64,000 nt of DNA from Chromobacterium sphagni (GCF_001855555.1 NZ_MKCT01000001.1:1054001-1118000); one strand, 5' to 3'; shown: positions 9,155 through 19,800, numbered from the stretch's first letter. Numbers and translations: made by a program. Notes: generated by a model from the sequence alone, not told the origin.

Positions 9155-9961
9155 ATGGTGGATACCATGGCAATGGACAAGCAGCAATTGATAGACCGGG
9201 CCAAGGGGCAAATGCAGCAGCATCTGACGGCGGGGAGCTGGACCTTGCGCGAAAGGGTGGCGCTGACCTGTCGCATCCTGTTCGCCCAGGGGCACGATTC
9301 CGGTCTCGCCGGGCAGATAACCGCGCGCGCGGAGCAGCCGGGCGCTTACTACACTCAGCGGCTGGGGCTGGGCTTCGACGAGATTTCGGCCGGGAATTTG
9401 CTGCAGGTGGACGCCGACCTGGAGGTGCTGGAAGGCCGGGGCATGCCCAATCCCGCCAACCGCTTCCATAGCTGGATCTATCGGGCCCGCCCCGACGTGC
9501 AGTGCATCATCCACACCCACCCGGTTCATGTGTCTGCGTTGTCGATGCTGGGGCGGCCGCTTAGGGTGGCGCACATGGACGCCTGCATGTTGTATGACGA
9601 TGTCGCCTTTCTGGCCAAGTGGCCCGGCGTGCCGGTGGGCAACAGCGAGGGAGAAATCATCAGCGCGGTGCTGGGGAGCAAGCGCGCTGCGTTGCTGGCC
9701 CATCATGGCTTGGTGGTGGCCTGCGGTTCGGTGGAGGAGGCTTGCATGATGGCGATCCAGTGCGAGCGCGCCGCCAAATTGCAATTGCTGGCCGAGGCGG
9801 CCGGCAGCATCCACGAACTGGAGCCGGAGCTGGCGCGTGAAGCGCACGACTGGATCCTGCAGGGCAAGCGTTCCCAGGCCGGATTTGCGTACTATGCCAG
9901 GCGTGCGCTGCGCGCCGAACCGGGTGGCGACAACCACCCGCTGTCGATGCGGGTGGACTGA
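9155..9961 (+). CDS. Class II aldolase/adducin-family protein
   Basis: A 268-aa member of the zinc-dependent class II aldolase/adducin family (fuculose-phosphate aldolase fold). The metal-binding pair is in IIHTHPVHVSAL (about residues 115-126) and the third His in LLAHHGLVVAC (about 184-194). AAGGAG lies about 7 nt before the ATG; a second in-frame ATG is at 9167. Family members perform retro-aldol cleavage or decarboxylation. It follows the diiron oxidase by 88 bp on the same strand, and a second, unrelated aldolase is encoded at 4.8 kb. A role in the same pathway is inferred. Confidence 0.82.
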   Translation: MVDTMAMDKQQLIDRAKGQMQQHLTAGSWTLRERVALTCRILFAQGHDSGLAGQITARAEQPGAYYTQRLGLGFDEISAGNLLQVDADLEVLEGRGMPNPANRFHSWIYRARPDVQCIIHTHPVHVSALSMLGRPLRVAHMDACMLYDDVAFLAKWPGVPVGNSEGEIISAVLGSKRAALLAHHGLVVACGSVEEACMMAIQCERAAKLQLLAEAAGSIHELEPELAREAHDWILQGKRSQAGFAYYARRALRAEPGGDNHPLSMRVD

Positions 9962-9995
9962 TGCCCACCGCTTGCCGATGCGCCGGAGTGGCGCA

Positions 9996-11096
9996 ATGAG
10001 CGGAGTGGTGGCAGCGCTGCTGCTACGGCTGGAGCGGGCGTCGGCGCGCCGCGCGCTGGGATTGCCGGCGCTATGGCTGGCCTTGCTGGCGGGCCGGCCA
10101 CGGCGGGTGGATGGTGCGCCGCTCAACCGCCAGTTGCAACTGATGCTGAGGCTGCGCTGGCTAAGTGGAAAGCGGTCCTGGCATCGGATGGGCGTGGCCG
10201 CCGCCAGACGGCAGCTGGAGAGGGAGGGAGGCCTGTTGGCTCAGGATGTACCCGCTTCGGTCAGCCACCGCGACATTGAGCTGGATGGTTCGGCCGGTCC
10301 GATCCACGCCCGGCTGTATCGTCCGGCGGGGCTGGCGCTACCGGCGCCGACATTGGTGTTCTACCATGGCGGCGGCTTCGTGGCGGGGTCGCTCGACTCG
10401 CACGATTTGCCCTGTCGCGCGCTTGCCGCCGCGACCCCCTGCCAGGTGGTATCCATCGATTATCGCCTGGCGCCGGAGCATCCGTTCCCAGCGGCCGTCG
10501 ACGACGCCGTTGATGCCTTGCGCGCGGTGGCGGCCAACTGCGCGCGCTGGGACGTTGACCCGGCGCGGCTGGCTGTTGGCGGCGACAGCGCCGGCGGCAA
10601 TCTCGCCACTGTCGCCGCGCTGGCGACGCGGAGCGACCCGGTCAGGCCCTGCTTCCAGATATTGTGGTATCCGGTGGTGGACAGTACTGCCAGTTTTCCT
10701 TCTGTTCAGCGCTTTGCCCGCGGTTTTTATCTGGATTGGCCCACCATGCGCTGGTGCCTGGGCCATTACACTGGAGGCGGTCAGTTGCGCCATCCGCAGG
10801 TATCGCCTATTTTCGCCGATCTGGCCGGCGCTCCGCCCGCCTACATCCAGACCGCCGGTTTCGATCCGCTGCGAGACGAGGGCGAAGCCTATGCCGACAG
10901 GCTGGCGGCGGCAGGGGGCGTGGCGCAGCACCGCCGGTATCCCGGTCTGATCCATGGTTTTTTCAATCTGGCCGGCTGCGTGGACGAGGCCGGCGCGGCC
11001 TTCGACGATGCCGCCGCCGCCCTGCGGCAGGCGCTGTATCGGCCCATGCCGGGCATGGTTGGGCTGAAGAGCGGCGAGCAGCTGGAGCCAGCCTGA
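9996..11096 (+). CDS. Alpha/beta hydrolase, hormone-sensitive-lipase type esterase
   Basis: An HSL-family (BD-FAE/Aes-like) hydrolase of 366 aa from the chosen ATG; ATG 9978 is also possible. The oxyanion-hole motif is YHGGGFVAGS, the nucleophile elbow GDSAGGN, the acid Asp lies in GFDPLRDEGEAY and the catalytic His in IHGFFNL. The N-terminal 80 residues form an Arg-rich extension before the usual cap region. It probably cleaves or transfers an ester in the product of the surrounding cluster, or acts as a general esterase. It closes the run and is followed by a strong terminator. Confidence 0.83.
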   Translation: MSGVVAALLLRLERASARRALGLPALWLALLAGRPRRVDGAPLNRQLQLMLRLRWLSGKRSWHRMGVAAARRQLEREGGLLAQDVPASVSHRDIELDGSAGPIHARLYRPAGLALPAPTLVFYHGGGFVAGSLDSHDLPCRALAAATPCQVVSIDYRLAPEHPFPAAVDDAVDALRAVAANCARWDVDPARLAVGGDSAGGNLATVAALATRSDPVRPCFQILWYPVVDSTASFPSVQRFARGFYLDWPTMRWCLGHYTGGGQLRHPQVSPIFADLAGAPPAYIQTAGFDPLRDEGEAYADRLAAAGGVAQHRRYPGLIHGFFNLAGCVDEAGAAFDDAAAALRQALYRPMPGMVGLKSGEQLEPA

Positions 11097-11113
11097 GCCG
11101 CCTGTTGCAAGAT

Positions 11114-11150
11114 AAAACCGGCTCTGCCTGCAGGCGAAGCCGGTTTTTTA
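11114..11150. terminator. Rho-independent terminator after the esterase gene
   Basis: A 10-bp perfect stem (AAAACCGGCT at 11114-11123, AGCCGGTTTT at 11138-11147) with T/A tracts on both sides. It can serve the esterase gene and the convergent nadV. Confidence 0.85.
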
Positions 11151-11189
11151 TAGTGGCAGAATCTGGCCAAAGGTCCGCCGTTGGCGGGT

Positions 11190-12866
11190 TTATTCCCAGG
11201 CGATCGACCCTGCTGGAGGGCAGGTCCACGAGGCCTGCAGCCTCTGGCGGATTTCAGCCAGGGTTTGAGCATGCAGCAGCTCGCCGTCGCGGAACACCGT
11301 CCGCAGCGCGCCGCCGGCAGCCTGCTCCGGCGTTTGCTGCTGGAACAGCACGAAGCGGCCGTCCTGTTCCTCTACCCGCACCAGTCCCTTGGCTGACTTC
11401 TTGGTGCCGTCGTCGGTGGCCGGGTCCTTGTAGATGTCCACCGCTTCGCCGTCCACCTCGGCGTAGACGGCTTTCAGCGCGTAGCCGAAGGTGTCGCGCG
11501 AATTCATGCCGTAGACGTAGCTGCCTATGCCCAGCACCACATTACTGGAGGCGTAGCCCTTGGCGGCCAGGCGCAGCAGGATGTCGCGGGCGCGCGGCAG
11601 GGTGATGGAGTCGCCGTAGATCAGGCCGATGTGGCTATCCAGCACCTTGTAACCCTGCTCGGTGACGCTGCCGCCGAAGATGTCCCACAGGCATTCCACC
11701 GCGCCTTTGCGCTCGGCGGCGCTGACGCGGCGGCCATCCTCGCGCGCGGAGCAGTTGCCGGCGTCGTCGAACAGCAGCTCGTCGTCGCGGTAGCCGGTGA
11801 GGATTTTCACCGGATCGCCGGAGTCCGGACGGAACACCACTTTGGCGTTGCCCAGCGCGTCCGGCGCGCGCGCCAGGATGTCCTCCTTCAATTCGCGGGC
11901 GATCACGGTGACCACGTTCCAGAAATCGAAAGTGTCGCTGACGATGGACACCATGCCTGACGGGTAGTCCTGGCGGATGAATTCGCGCACCACTTCACGC
12001 TCTGCCAGCCGGCGCAGCGCCTTGTCATCCAGGCTTGAGTGGACGGGCATGCGGCCCAGCTTTTGCTGCGTCAGCAGGATGCGCAGCGCCATCACGCTAT
12101 GTTCCGACGCCGGGATGGAGCCGCCTACCAGCTCCCGGTCGGCGTCGGCGCCGTAATAGTCTTCCAGATAGTCCAGCGCCGGGATGGTGTCGCTGCCGGT
12201 GAACGACAGCAGGTGGCCTGCGCCGCAGCGCATGGCGTCGTGCACGCCGCTCATGCCGCGCATCGAGAAATCGTGGCCCTGCCAGTTGACGAAGTCCTGC
12301 GGCGCGCCGGTGAGCCGGGCGAAGTAGGTCAGCAGCTTGCGGAATTCGAAAGCGATGGTGGCCACGGTGGACGGTTTCCAGCTTTCGCAGCTGAACAGGG
12401 TTTCAAAATAAGTCGCGATCCACGGAAACTGGGGGTGGGTGTTGCTGAAGGTGATGGGCGGCACCTTGATGTCCACCCGCGAGCCTTCCGGCAGCGAGCG
12501 GATTTCCAGCGGCAGATAGCCTAGCTGGTGCAGCGCTTCCAGGCGGGCGGCCGATACTGCGCCCGGTCCCAGCGCGGTATCCATGCGGCGCTGGTATTTG
12601 CGTACCGCGTCCGCCTTCGGGCGCTGGAAGAATTCGCGGTTGAACAGGTCGATCAGGTATTGCTGGATGAAGCCCTGCAGGCCGAACCACACCACCTTGT
12701 CGTCGAACAGCTGCGGCAGCACCGGCGCGTACTTGGCCGAGCGCGGCGTGAAGTTGGCCACCAGCCGGGTAGTGGACTGCGGATACATCGACGGGTGGCC
12801 GGTCTTGTAGAAGTCCGCCAGGTTGAACGGCACCAGCTGGTTCTTGTCTTGGTTTGCGGCTTGCAT
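11190..12866 (-). CDS. nadV: Nicotinamide phosphoribosyltransferase
   Basis: A 558-aa enzyme of the NAMPT/NadV family. It makes nicotinamide mononucleotide from nicotinamide and PRPP, the short salvage route to NAD. Family marks are the N-terminal FYKTGHPSMYP, the PRPP/phosphate-binding FRPDSGDPVKIL and the segment HIGLIYGDSITLPRA near the C-terminus. Length fits bacterial NadV with its usual C-terminal tail. AGGAGA lies 6 nt before the ATG. The prs-like gene upstream (24-bp gap) supplies PRPP, and the pair sits opposite nrtR with NrtR boxes in the shared control region. Confidence 0.93.
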   Translation of the reverse strand: MQAANQDKNQLVPFNLADFYKTGHPSMYPQSTTRLVANFTPRSAKYAPVLPQLFDDKVVWFGLQGFIQQYLIDLFNREFFQRPKADAVRKYQRRMDTALGPGAVSAARLEALHQLGYLPLEIRSLPEGSRVDIKVPPITFSNTHPQFPWIATYFETLFSCESWKPSTVATIAFEFRKLLTYFARLTGAPQDFVNWQGHDFSMRGMSGVHDAMRCGAGHLLSFTGSDTIPALDYLEDYYGADADRELVGGSIPASEHSVMALRILLTQQKLGRMPVHSSLDDKALRRLAEREVVREFIRQDYPSGMVSIVSDTFDFWNVVTVIARELKEDILARAPDALGNAKVVFRPDSGDPVKILTGYRDDELLFDDAGNCSAREDGRRVSAAERKGAVECLWDIFGGSVTEQGYKVLDSHIGLIYGDSITLPRARDILLRLAAKGYASSNVVLGIGSYVYGMNSRDTFGYALKAVYAEVDGEAVDIYKDPATDDGTKKSAKGLVRVEEQDGRFVLFQQQTPEQAAGGALRTVFRDGELLHAQTLAEIRQRLQASWTCPPAGSIAWE

Positions 12867-12890
12867 GCGTTTTCTCCTGAAGATGGGATG

Positions 12891-13703
12891 TCAGACCAAC
12901 TGGCAGCGGGCGTCGCCGCGCCAGTCGTTGCGGGCGAAGACTTGCTGGAAGCGGGCCAAGAGCGGATCCAGCCCTTTGCTGAAGATGCCGTGGGTGACAT
13001 ACAGATAGAGCGGGGCAGCCAGGCCTTCTTGCTGCTGGCGCGCGGCGATGGCGGCGGCCAGCTCGGTGAAGGTGCGGCCGCCGTCGCAGATGTCGTCGAC
13101 GATCAGCAGCGGTCCCGCGGGCAGCGGGCCGGACAGTTCGCTGCCGGTGATGGTGCCGGTGCGGGTATTGCGGATCTTGTCGGCGAAGGCCGCCTGGCAG
13201 CCCAGCTGCTGCGCCAACTTCTGCACCCGCTTGCGCGCGCCGGCATCCGGCGCCACCAGCGTGGCCGGGCCGATGATTTCCAGCGCCCGGCGCAGCGCCG
13301 GCAGCGGATCTTCCACTTCCACCCGGTCCAGCAGCGCGGTCACCACATCGCTGTGCGGGTCCTGAATCACCACCCGGCGGTAGCTCTGGGCGTTGATCAA
13401 ATTGCAGAACACCTTGGCGCCGTGCGCCTCGCCCAGGTTGGCCACCCGGTCCTGGCGGGCATAGGGCGCATAAGGCATGAACAGATCCAGCGGCAGGCCG
13501 GGATAGGCGCGGCGCAGCGCGTCGGTGGCCATCAGCAGGGTCATGATGGTCTGCGAGCTGTCCAGGTGGGCGTGGATGCGCAGCGCGCTCGCCGGCGCGC
13601 CCTGCTCCACTGTCACCTGGACCTCCCCGCCGGGGAAAACCAGGCTATCCATCTGCAGAGCGCGCTGGCCGCCGTCCTGGGTCAAAACCGAAATCGTGAT
13701 CAT
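12891..13703 (-). CDS. Ribose-phosphate pyrophosphokinase-like protein dedicated to NAD salvage
   Basis: A 270-aa PRPP-synthase homologue, shorter than housekeeping Prs (about 315 aa). The start is the ATG just after GGTGGAG; the frame opens further up at 13730, but that would run through the NrtR box. The family core is present: PYAPYARQDRVA, then VIQDPHSDVVTALL, and the PRPP-binding loop LLIVDDICDGGRTF. The loop differs from the DDMIDTAGT form of canonical Prs, as is usual for the copies paired with nadV. It feeds PRPP to NadV and is co-transcribed with it. Confidence 0.88.
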   Translation of the reverse strand: MITISVLTQDGGQRALQMDSLVFPGGEVQVTVEQGAPASALRIHAHLDSSQTIMTLLMATDALRRAYPGLPLDLFMPYAPYARQDRVANLGEAHGAKVFCNLINAQSYRRVVIQDPHSDVVTALLDRVEVEDPLPALRRALEIIGPATLVAPDAGARKRVQKLAQQLGCQAAFADKIRNTRTGTITGSELSGPLPAGPLLIVDDICDGGRTFTELAAAIAARQQQEGLAAPLYLYVTHGIFSKGLDPLLARFQQVFARNDWRGDARCQLV

Positions 13704-13713
13704 TTCTCCACCC

Positions 13714-13734
13714 TTAGTCGTAATTTTCAACTAA
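13714..13734. promoter_or_regulatory. NrtR operator, box 1
   Basis: A 21-bp dyad, TTAGTCG-N7-CAACTAA, with one mismatch between the arms. It lies 10 bp upstream of the prs-like start. The TTAGT...ACTAA form agrees with known NrtR sites, which repress NAD salvage genes when ADP-ribose is low. Confidence 0.75.
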
Positions 13735-13755
13735 CAGGAGCCAGTATATCCACTC

Positions 13756-13776
13756 TTAGTTGAACTTTGCAACTAT
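13756..13776. promoter_or_regulatory. NrtR operator, box 2
   Basis: A 21-bp dyad with perfect inner arms TAGTTG and CAACTA separated by 7 nt. Its centre is 42 bp from that of box 1, close to four helical turns, so two NrtR dimers could sit on one DNA face. It lies between the divergent prs-like and nrtR starts and could act on both. Confidence 0.75.
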
Positions 13777-13818
13777 CTGAGGGAAAATGCCGCAGCTCTG
13801 TCCAATATCGAGGTTTCC

Positions 13819-14508
13819 ATGCGCACCACGCCGAATGTCAGCGTCGACGTCGTCCTGCTCTCCCTGCACCAGGGCAAGCTGCAGGTGGCGCTGCACCGGC
13901 GCGCCCGCGGGCCGTTTCAGGATTGCCTGGCTTTGCCGGGCGGCTATGTGCATGTGGACAAGGACGGTTCCATCGAAGCCACTGCCTACAGGGTATTGAA
14001 ACAGAAAACCGGATTGCAGCCGCGTTACCTGGAGCAGTTGCGCACCTTTGCCGGACCTCAGCGCGATCCGCGCGGCTGGTCGGTGGCGATTTCTCATGTG
14101 GCGCTGATGCCCTACGAGGAGCTGCGCCAGGCCGGTGACGAGGTGTTCCACTTCCATGACGTGGATGGCCTGCCGGACCTGGCCTTCGACCATGCGGAGC
14201 AGATCCGCGAGGCGGTGCGGCGGGTGTGCAACAAGGCCAGCTACTCCACGCTGCCGTGTTGGCTGCTGCCGGAGTTGTTCACCCTCACCCAGTTGCAGCG
14301 CACATACGAGCAGATTTTTGGCGAAACGGTTTCGCGCAGCACCTTCCGCTCGCGGCTGGGGATCAAGGTAGCGGAGGCCCATCCGGGCGAATCCGCCGAC
14401 CAGGCTGACATCCTGTTGGCCACCGACCAGTTCCAGGGCGGCAGCCAGCGCCCGGCGCGGCTGTTCCGCGTCAACCAGCTCAGCCTGTTCAAGCGCGCCT
14501 GTTGGTAG
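13819..14508 (+). CDS. nrtR: NrtR, Nudix-domain transcriptional regulator of NAD metabolism
   Basis: A 229-aa protein with an N-terminal Nudix fold (about residues 5-145) and a C-terminal winged helix (about 150-215, with FTLTQLQRTYEQIFGETVSR). NrtR senses ADP-ribose and releases its operators. The Nudix box is degenerate: after the glycine of LPGGYVHVDKDGS the usual REL-EETG core reads RVLKQKTG. The catalytic glutamates are replaced, so it should bind but not hydrolyse. That is common in NrtR. It is divergent from the prs-like/nadV pair and two NrtR boxes lie between them. Confidence 0.92.
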   Translation: MRTTPNVSVDVVLLSLHQGKLQVALHRRARGPFQDCLALPGGYVHVDKDGSIEATAYRVLKQKTGLQPRYLEQLRTFAGPQRDPRGWSVAISHVALMPYEELRQAGDEVFHFHDVDGLPDLAFDHAEQIREAVRRVCNKASYSTLPCWLLPELFTLTQLQRTYEQIFGETVSRSTFRSRLGIKVAEAHPGESADQADILLATDQFQGGSQRPARLFRVNQLSLFKRACW

Positions 14509-14696
14509 CTGGCCCCGGCGGGCCGTCGCGGTAATCCTTCCTTTGTGCCGCGGCGCGCGCTGCGTTACCTTCGGGGCTGGGGCATGCCGTCAGACGGTCG
14601 CGCCATCAAGAAACGTGCAAATGCTATATGGCAGGGCTGGCATCTGCCGTCCGCGTCCGCCGCGCATGCGGCGCCTGGCCAGGCAAAGGGAGATGA

Positions 14697-16679
14697 ATGA
14701 TTACCACCATCAAAGGCAAGATATTGGCCGGTTCCGGCCTGCTGATCCTGATCGGCTTTACCGTGCTGGCCGGCGCCAATATCTACAACAGCTACCGCAA
14801 TGCCGAAAACGCCGTGCTGGACCACGCCCGCCTGCTGGCGGACAGCGAGGCCGGCCGGGTGCAGCGGATGCTGGGCAAAACCTACGACTCCGCCCAGGCG
14901 ATGGCGGAGGCGGCGGTGGGCGTGAAGGCCGCGCTGCCGGCCAACGGCCGTTCGCTGCTGTCCGAGGTGGTGCACCGCCAGCTGCCCAACAATCCGGACG
15001 CGGTGGGTTACTGGGTGGACTGGGAGCCCAACGCTTTCGACGGCCGCGACGCGGAACTGGCCGGCAAGCCGGAGAACGACCACACCGGCCGCTACGGCGT
15101 GTACTGGTTCCGCAAGGGCGGCAAGGTGGACGTGGTGTGGGGCAGCGACGGCGTAGACGAAAGCGCCTACTACACCGAACCGCGCAAGACCGGCAAGCCG
15201 ATGCTAACCGAACCTTATGTCGACCCGGACGTGAAAATCCTGATGGGCACGCTGTCCTTCCCGCTGATCCTCAATGGCAAGGTGCTGGGCGTTGCCGGCT
15301 GCGACATCGCGCTGGGCCATCTGCAGGAGATGGCGGCCAAGGTCAAACCCTACCAGAACGGCTTCATGAGCCTGTATTCCAACGGCGGCGTGCAACTAGC
15401 CGGCCGCGAGCCGGCGCTCAACGGCAAGCCGGCGGCCGATCTGCCGGCCGAGGCCAAGGCGGCGATCAAGAACGGCCAGCCGGCGGAATACGAAAGCGCT
15501 AACGGCTACCGCCACTTCATCATGCCCATCAGCATAGGCGAGGCCGGCATGCCGTGGGCGGTGCGCATCTCCATCCCGCTGGACGAGGCCTTCGCTCCGG
15601 TGCGCGCGGCCAGCTGGCAATCGGCGCTGATCAGCCTGGGCATTCTGGCGCTGATCCTGCTGCTCTTGGGCGCGACGCTGAGCCAGCTGCTGCGCCCGCT
15701 GGGCCGGCTGCAATCGGCGATGAGCGAGCTGGCCTCCGGCAGCGGCGACCTCACCCGCGCGCTGTCCATCGCCAGCCGCGACGAGATCGGCCAGGCCGCC
15801 CGCGCCTTCAACACCTTCACCGGCTCCTTGCGCGGCATGATGCTGGAAGTGCGCCGCCACGCCGGCGACGTGCTGGGTTCGGTGCGCCAGCTGTCCGGCG
15901 AGGTGGACCAGATCCGCGGCAGCTCCGCCCGCCAGGCCGAAGCCGCCAACGCCACCGCCGCCAGCGTGGAGCAGCTATCGGTAAGCGTCACCCACATCGC
16001 CGAATCGGCGCGGCTGGCGGAACAGCGCGCGCGCGAGGCCGACGCCCTGTCCGGCCAGGCCGCCGCCAATGTCGACGCCACCGCGCAGGAGATCGGGCGC
16101 ATCGCGGGCACCGTGCGCACGCTGGCCGAGGTGCTGGGCGGCATGCAGCAGCGCTCGGACCAGATTTCCGGCATCGTGTCGGTGATCCGCGACATTGCCG
16201 ACCAGACCAATTTGCTGGCGCTCAACGCCGCCATCGAGGCGGCGCGCGCCGGCGAACAGGGGCGCGGCTTCGCGGTGGTGGCCGACGAAGTGCGCAAGCT
16301 GGCGGAACGCACCGCCAAGGCCACGCTGGAAATCTCCGGCGTGATCCAGACCATCCAGCAGGACACCTCCCAGGCGTCCGACAGCATGGGCGGCGTGTTG
16401 CAGCAGGTGGACCAGGGCGTGCGGCTGGCCGGCGAATCCTCGCAATCCATCCAGCAAATCAGCGGCCACGCGCAGCAAGTGGTGCAGTCGGTGGGCGACA
16501 TCGCCGCCTCCACCGCCGAGCAGTCCAGCGCCAGCCAGGAAATCGCCCGCCATATCGAAAACATCCACACCATGCTGCTGCAGACCGACGGCTCCATCCA
16601 CCAGGCGCAGCAGGCCACCGTGGCGCTGGCGCGGCTGGGCGAGGAGCTGGAGTCGCTGATCGGGCGGTTCAGGCTGTAA
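14697..16679 (+). CDS. Methyl-accepting chemotaxis protein with a periplasmic dCache sensor
   Basis: A 660-aa transducer. It has a membrane helix at about 8-30, a periplasmic dCache-type sensor at about 35-295 (including [18 protein letters not shown]), a second helix at about 300-325, a HAMP domain and a long cytoplasmic coiled coil. The signalling tip is [20 protein letters not shown] followed by [26 protein letters not shown] lies just before the ATG. No CheB/CheR tail motif is seen. Small organic acids or amino acids are plausible ligands from the sensor type. It appears monocistronic and is followed by a terminator. Confidence 0.93.
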   Translation: MITTIKGKILAGSGLLILIGFTVLAGANIYNSYRNAENAVLDHARLLADSEAGRVQRMLGKTYDSAQAMAEAAVGVKAALPANGRSLLSEVVHRQLPNNPDAVGYWVDWEPNAFDGRDAELAGKPENDHTGRYGVYWFRKGGKVDVVWGSDGVDESAYYTEPRKTGKPMLTEPYVDPDVKILMGTLSFPLILNGKVLGVAGCDIALGHLQEMAAKVKPYQNGFMSLYSNGGVQLAGREPALNGKPAADLPAEAKAAIKNGQPAEYESANGYRHFIMPISIGEAGMPWAVRISIPLDEAFAPVRAASWQSALISLGILALILLLLGATLSQLLRPLGRLQSAMSELASGSGDLTRALSIASRDEIGQAARAFNTFTGSLRGMMLEVRRHAGDVLGSVRQLSGEVDQIRGSSARQAEAANATAASVEQLSVSVTHIAESARLAEQRAREADALSGQAAANVDATAQEIGRIAGTVRTLAEVLGGMQQRSDQISGIVSVIRDIADQTNLLALNAAIEAARAGEQGRGFAVVADEVRKLAERTAKATLEISGVIQTIQQDTSQASDSMGGVLQQVDQGVRLAGESSQSIQQISGHAQQVVQSVGDIAASTAEQSSASQEIARHIENIHTMLLQTDGSIHQAQQATVALARLGEELESLIGRFRL

Positions 16680-16710
16680 ACCCGCAGGGGTCAAGGCTGC
16701 GCGGCGACAA

Positions 16711-16750
16711 AAAAACCAGGGCAACGGTTCACGCCGCTGTCCTGGTTTTT
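16711..16750. terminator. Bidirectional terminator between the chemoreceptor and helicase genes
   Basis: A 10-bp perfect stem, AAAAACCAGG with CCTGGTTTTT, separated by 20 nt, between convergent genes. Confidence 0.8.
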
Positions 16751-16871
16751 CGCCTGCGCGGCCAGGTCTTTGTTGGCGATTGTTGCAGTTTTTACCGTGA
16801 CCCCGGCCTTGTCTGGGCGATCTCGCAAGGTCATCAGGGGCGGGCCGAATGCAAGGGCGAAAATGGCGAAC

Positions 16872-19800
16872 TTAGCCACTGACGTTGGCCGCTACAGGTG
16901 CTTGAGTGGCTGCCTTGGCCAGCTTGGCAGCGGCGACGTCAAAGTAACGCTGGCCGCTCCATAATGTCTTGTCGCCAATGATATAGCAGTGTTTTTTGGC
17001 CCGGGTAAGCGCCACATTCAGTAGATTGGGTTGGCTGGCGGCCCAGGCGACTGCTCCCATGCGGGTTTGGTCGCATCCCAAGACAAACAGAACGATGTCT
17101 GCTTCCTTGCCTTGAAAGGTATGCACGGTGCCGATATTGTTGCGCCAGTCCGATAGCTTGGATGGCGGCGGCAGATTATGTTTGCTCAGGCGTTGCTGCC
17201 ATTGCTTTTTGTCTAGCAGCAGCCTGAGCAGGCCATTCTTCACCTCCCGAAATGGAGTGATCACATAGACATCCGGTAAAGTGTTTTTGCCTTGCGCTAC
17301 CTCTGCCAGATAAAGCTTGATCAGCGCGGCAAACACGCGTTCACCTTGCTCGGCCACATATTTGCTTTCGGTGGCGTGGCCCGGCACGCTCCACCAGTCG
17401 CTAAGACCAAGTATTGGATGCGGGCTAATCTTTCCCGGTTTGCCGTGTTTCATGCGATTGCGGTAGGCGATGGTGTTGGCGATTTCGAACATCGGATTAT
17501 CGCAGCGGCGGTGCACCACCAGAGGGATACCGATAAATTGGTCTTCCTGATGGGGGTGTCTGACGCCGTAGCCATGCGCGCGGTCTGCCAGGGTTTGCAC
17601 CGATTGCAGGTTGACAGCGTAATGGCGGGCTTGATCTTGCAGCCAATACTCGCCCAACTTGTCTACCAGTTTGCTGGGCATGGTGACGACCGGCTCAATT
17701 TGCAGCGGGTCACCCACCACCACCGTGCGTTGGGAGCGAAGAATGGCGCCAACTGCCGCTTGCGGCACGGCCTGGCCCGCTTCGTCCACCACCAGCCAAC
17801 CCAGGCTGCCGGCATCCACGCCACGGAATTGGCGCCGGACGGAGGCAAAGGTGCTGGATACTACCGGTGTCAGCAGGAAAAACCATTGCCACAGCGCGAT
17901 AGCTGGCCCCGAACTTATCCGTTTACTGAGCAGGCTGTTCATGGCGAACAGGGTTGTAGTACTGGTGGCCTCCAGCACAAATGCCTGATGCAGCTCCATC
18001 GCGGCGATAAAGAGTTCACTGCGGCGCTGGTTGTATGCGGAGCCTTGCCAAAAGGTTTTTTCCTGGTTGCGCGCGCTATCCAGTGGCTTGCCATCGCACA
18101 GTTGCACCGGCCCGCATTTTTCCTGCAGGCGTTGTAGCAGGCGCAATGCGGCATGCAGCGCCTTTATTTGCGTGGCCTGGTGTTTGGTGGTCAGCCATTG
18201 CCGATAGTCCGCTTGGCGCAGCCATTTGAATAGCCAGCGCAGCCATCTGGGTCCCAGTGTCTGCTCCTGTTGCATTTGCCTATTGGCCAGCGCATGGATT
18301 TGCAAATCGAGTTCGCTCAGCAAGACTCGGCTTTCCTCATCGGCGTTCAAGGGGGGCAAGGAGATGAGGTCTCGGCTTATGCTTTCCCAGAGCTGCAGGA
18401 TCTCCAGCCATTGTCGGCGAAGCTGGGAGAGCGATTCCAGATATGTCTCGTATTGTTGCTTGGCGTGTTTAAAGCGTTGTTTGGCTTGGTAAAAGTTTGG
18501 CGCCGATTTGCCGGCGGTTTCACGGAAACGCCAAAAGCTCATTGCTCCTTCCGCTTCCCAGCTATCCATGTTTACTTTGATTTTTGACAGAAACTGCTCG
18601 GCGGGCTTCTGGTCGGGCTGAATGGCGCGATAACCAAAGATATCGCCAAAGCGTTTGCGATTGGCCGAGTTGCCCAGCGCGGCGGAAATCAATCCCCATA
18701 CCGGCTTGGCTGGCGTTTTCCAGGCAAGGTTTTTCTGGGTGCCGGCGTATTTGGTGGCAACGGGCTGGAAGTATTGCAGGCTGGTGCGGTAGGGTTCCGC
18801 CAGCGCCTCTTGTTGCGGCAGCTCCAGTGAGAGGTTTTCCACTGCGCCATTATTGGTGGAGCAGACGACTATTTCGTAGCCGGTCAGTGCGGGGATCAGC
18901 AGCGGGATGGTGTGCTGTGTGCCGTTGCCAAAGACAATGGCCGCTGTTTGGTGGCTGACGCCATCCGCCGCCTTGTGCAGTTTGCTCATTGCCGTTGCGC
19001 GCTGGATGATGAGATCGGCAATCAGGTCGCGCAGCAGAGTCGTTTTTCCGGTGCCTGGCGGGCCGTTGACAGACATGATCCCGCCGATAGGCAAGGCCAG
19101 CAGTTTGTTCAGGGCAAACTGCTGCATCAAGGATTGCAGTAAATGGGGGGAGGACGGCCAGCGTCCGGCATTGAAGTTTTGCGGATCCAGGCTGTTGCGG
19201 ATATGGGCTTCCCCTGCGGGGCTTTCCAGGTCCAGTTTGGGCACGGCCTCGGACCGCAAGTAGGTTTCGAGCGGATTTGGCGCCTGCTGGCGTTGCAATG
19301 ACGTTTGGGCAAAGACCAGGTCATGAAAATAGAAGCTGTTGAGGATGGGCAGCTCGTCGGGAACGGGGAGGTTTTCCTCATTCGCATCATCCGTGTCGCT
19401 TTTCCCCGGCGGCGGCGCCTCATGGCTGGAAGCCGCTTTTTTTTCCGGCTTGCCGGTTATATCTATCCAGGCCGGAGAAGTTAGCGTTACGGGATCTCCC
19501 GCCCATTGCCGCACAATGGCCACCAGTTGTTGCAGGTAGTCTGCTGTGAACTCAGGCTCTTCCAGGCAGGACCAGCTGGATGCCAGCTGGTGGCGCAAAT
19601 CCTCGACAGCCTGCTCAAAGCTTTCCGCGCATAGCGAGCCCAGCTCGCCTTGGAGCAATTTCCCCAGCGCCCAAGGCAGGGTGGAAACGCTGAGGTTCTT
19701 GAAATTTGGCACGCCGTCTGAGCTGATCGGCAGCTTGGCAAAACAAGTCCGGCCTTCAGGCTCCATCTCCTCATCGCGCTGTCGGATCAGCTTGCTGATA

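Noticed and set aside
12528-13763. 411-codon plus-strand frame across nadV and the prs-like gene
   Set aside because: Antisense to two well-supported genes and through both NrtR boxes; no family features.
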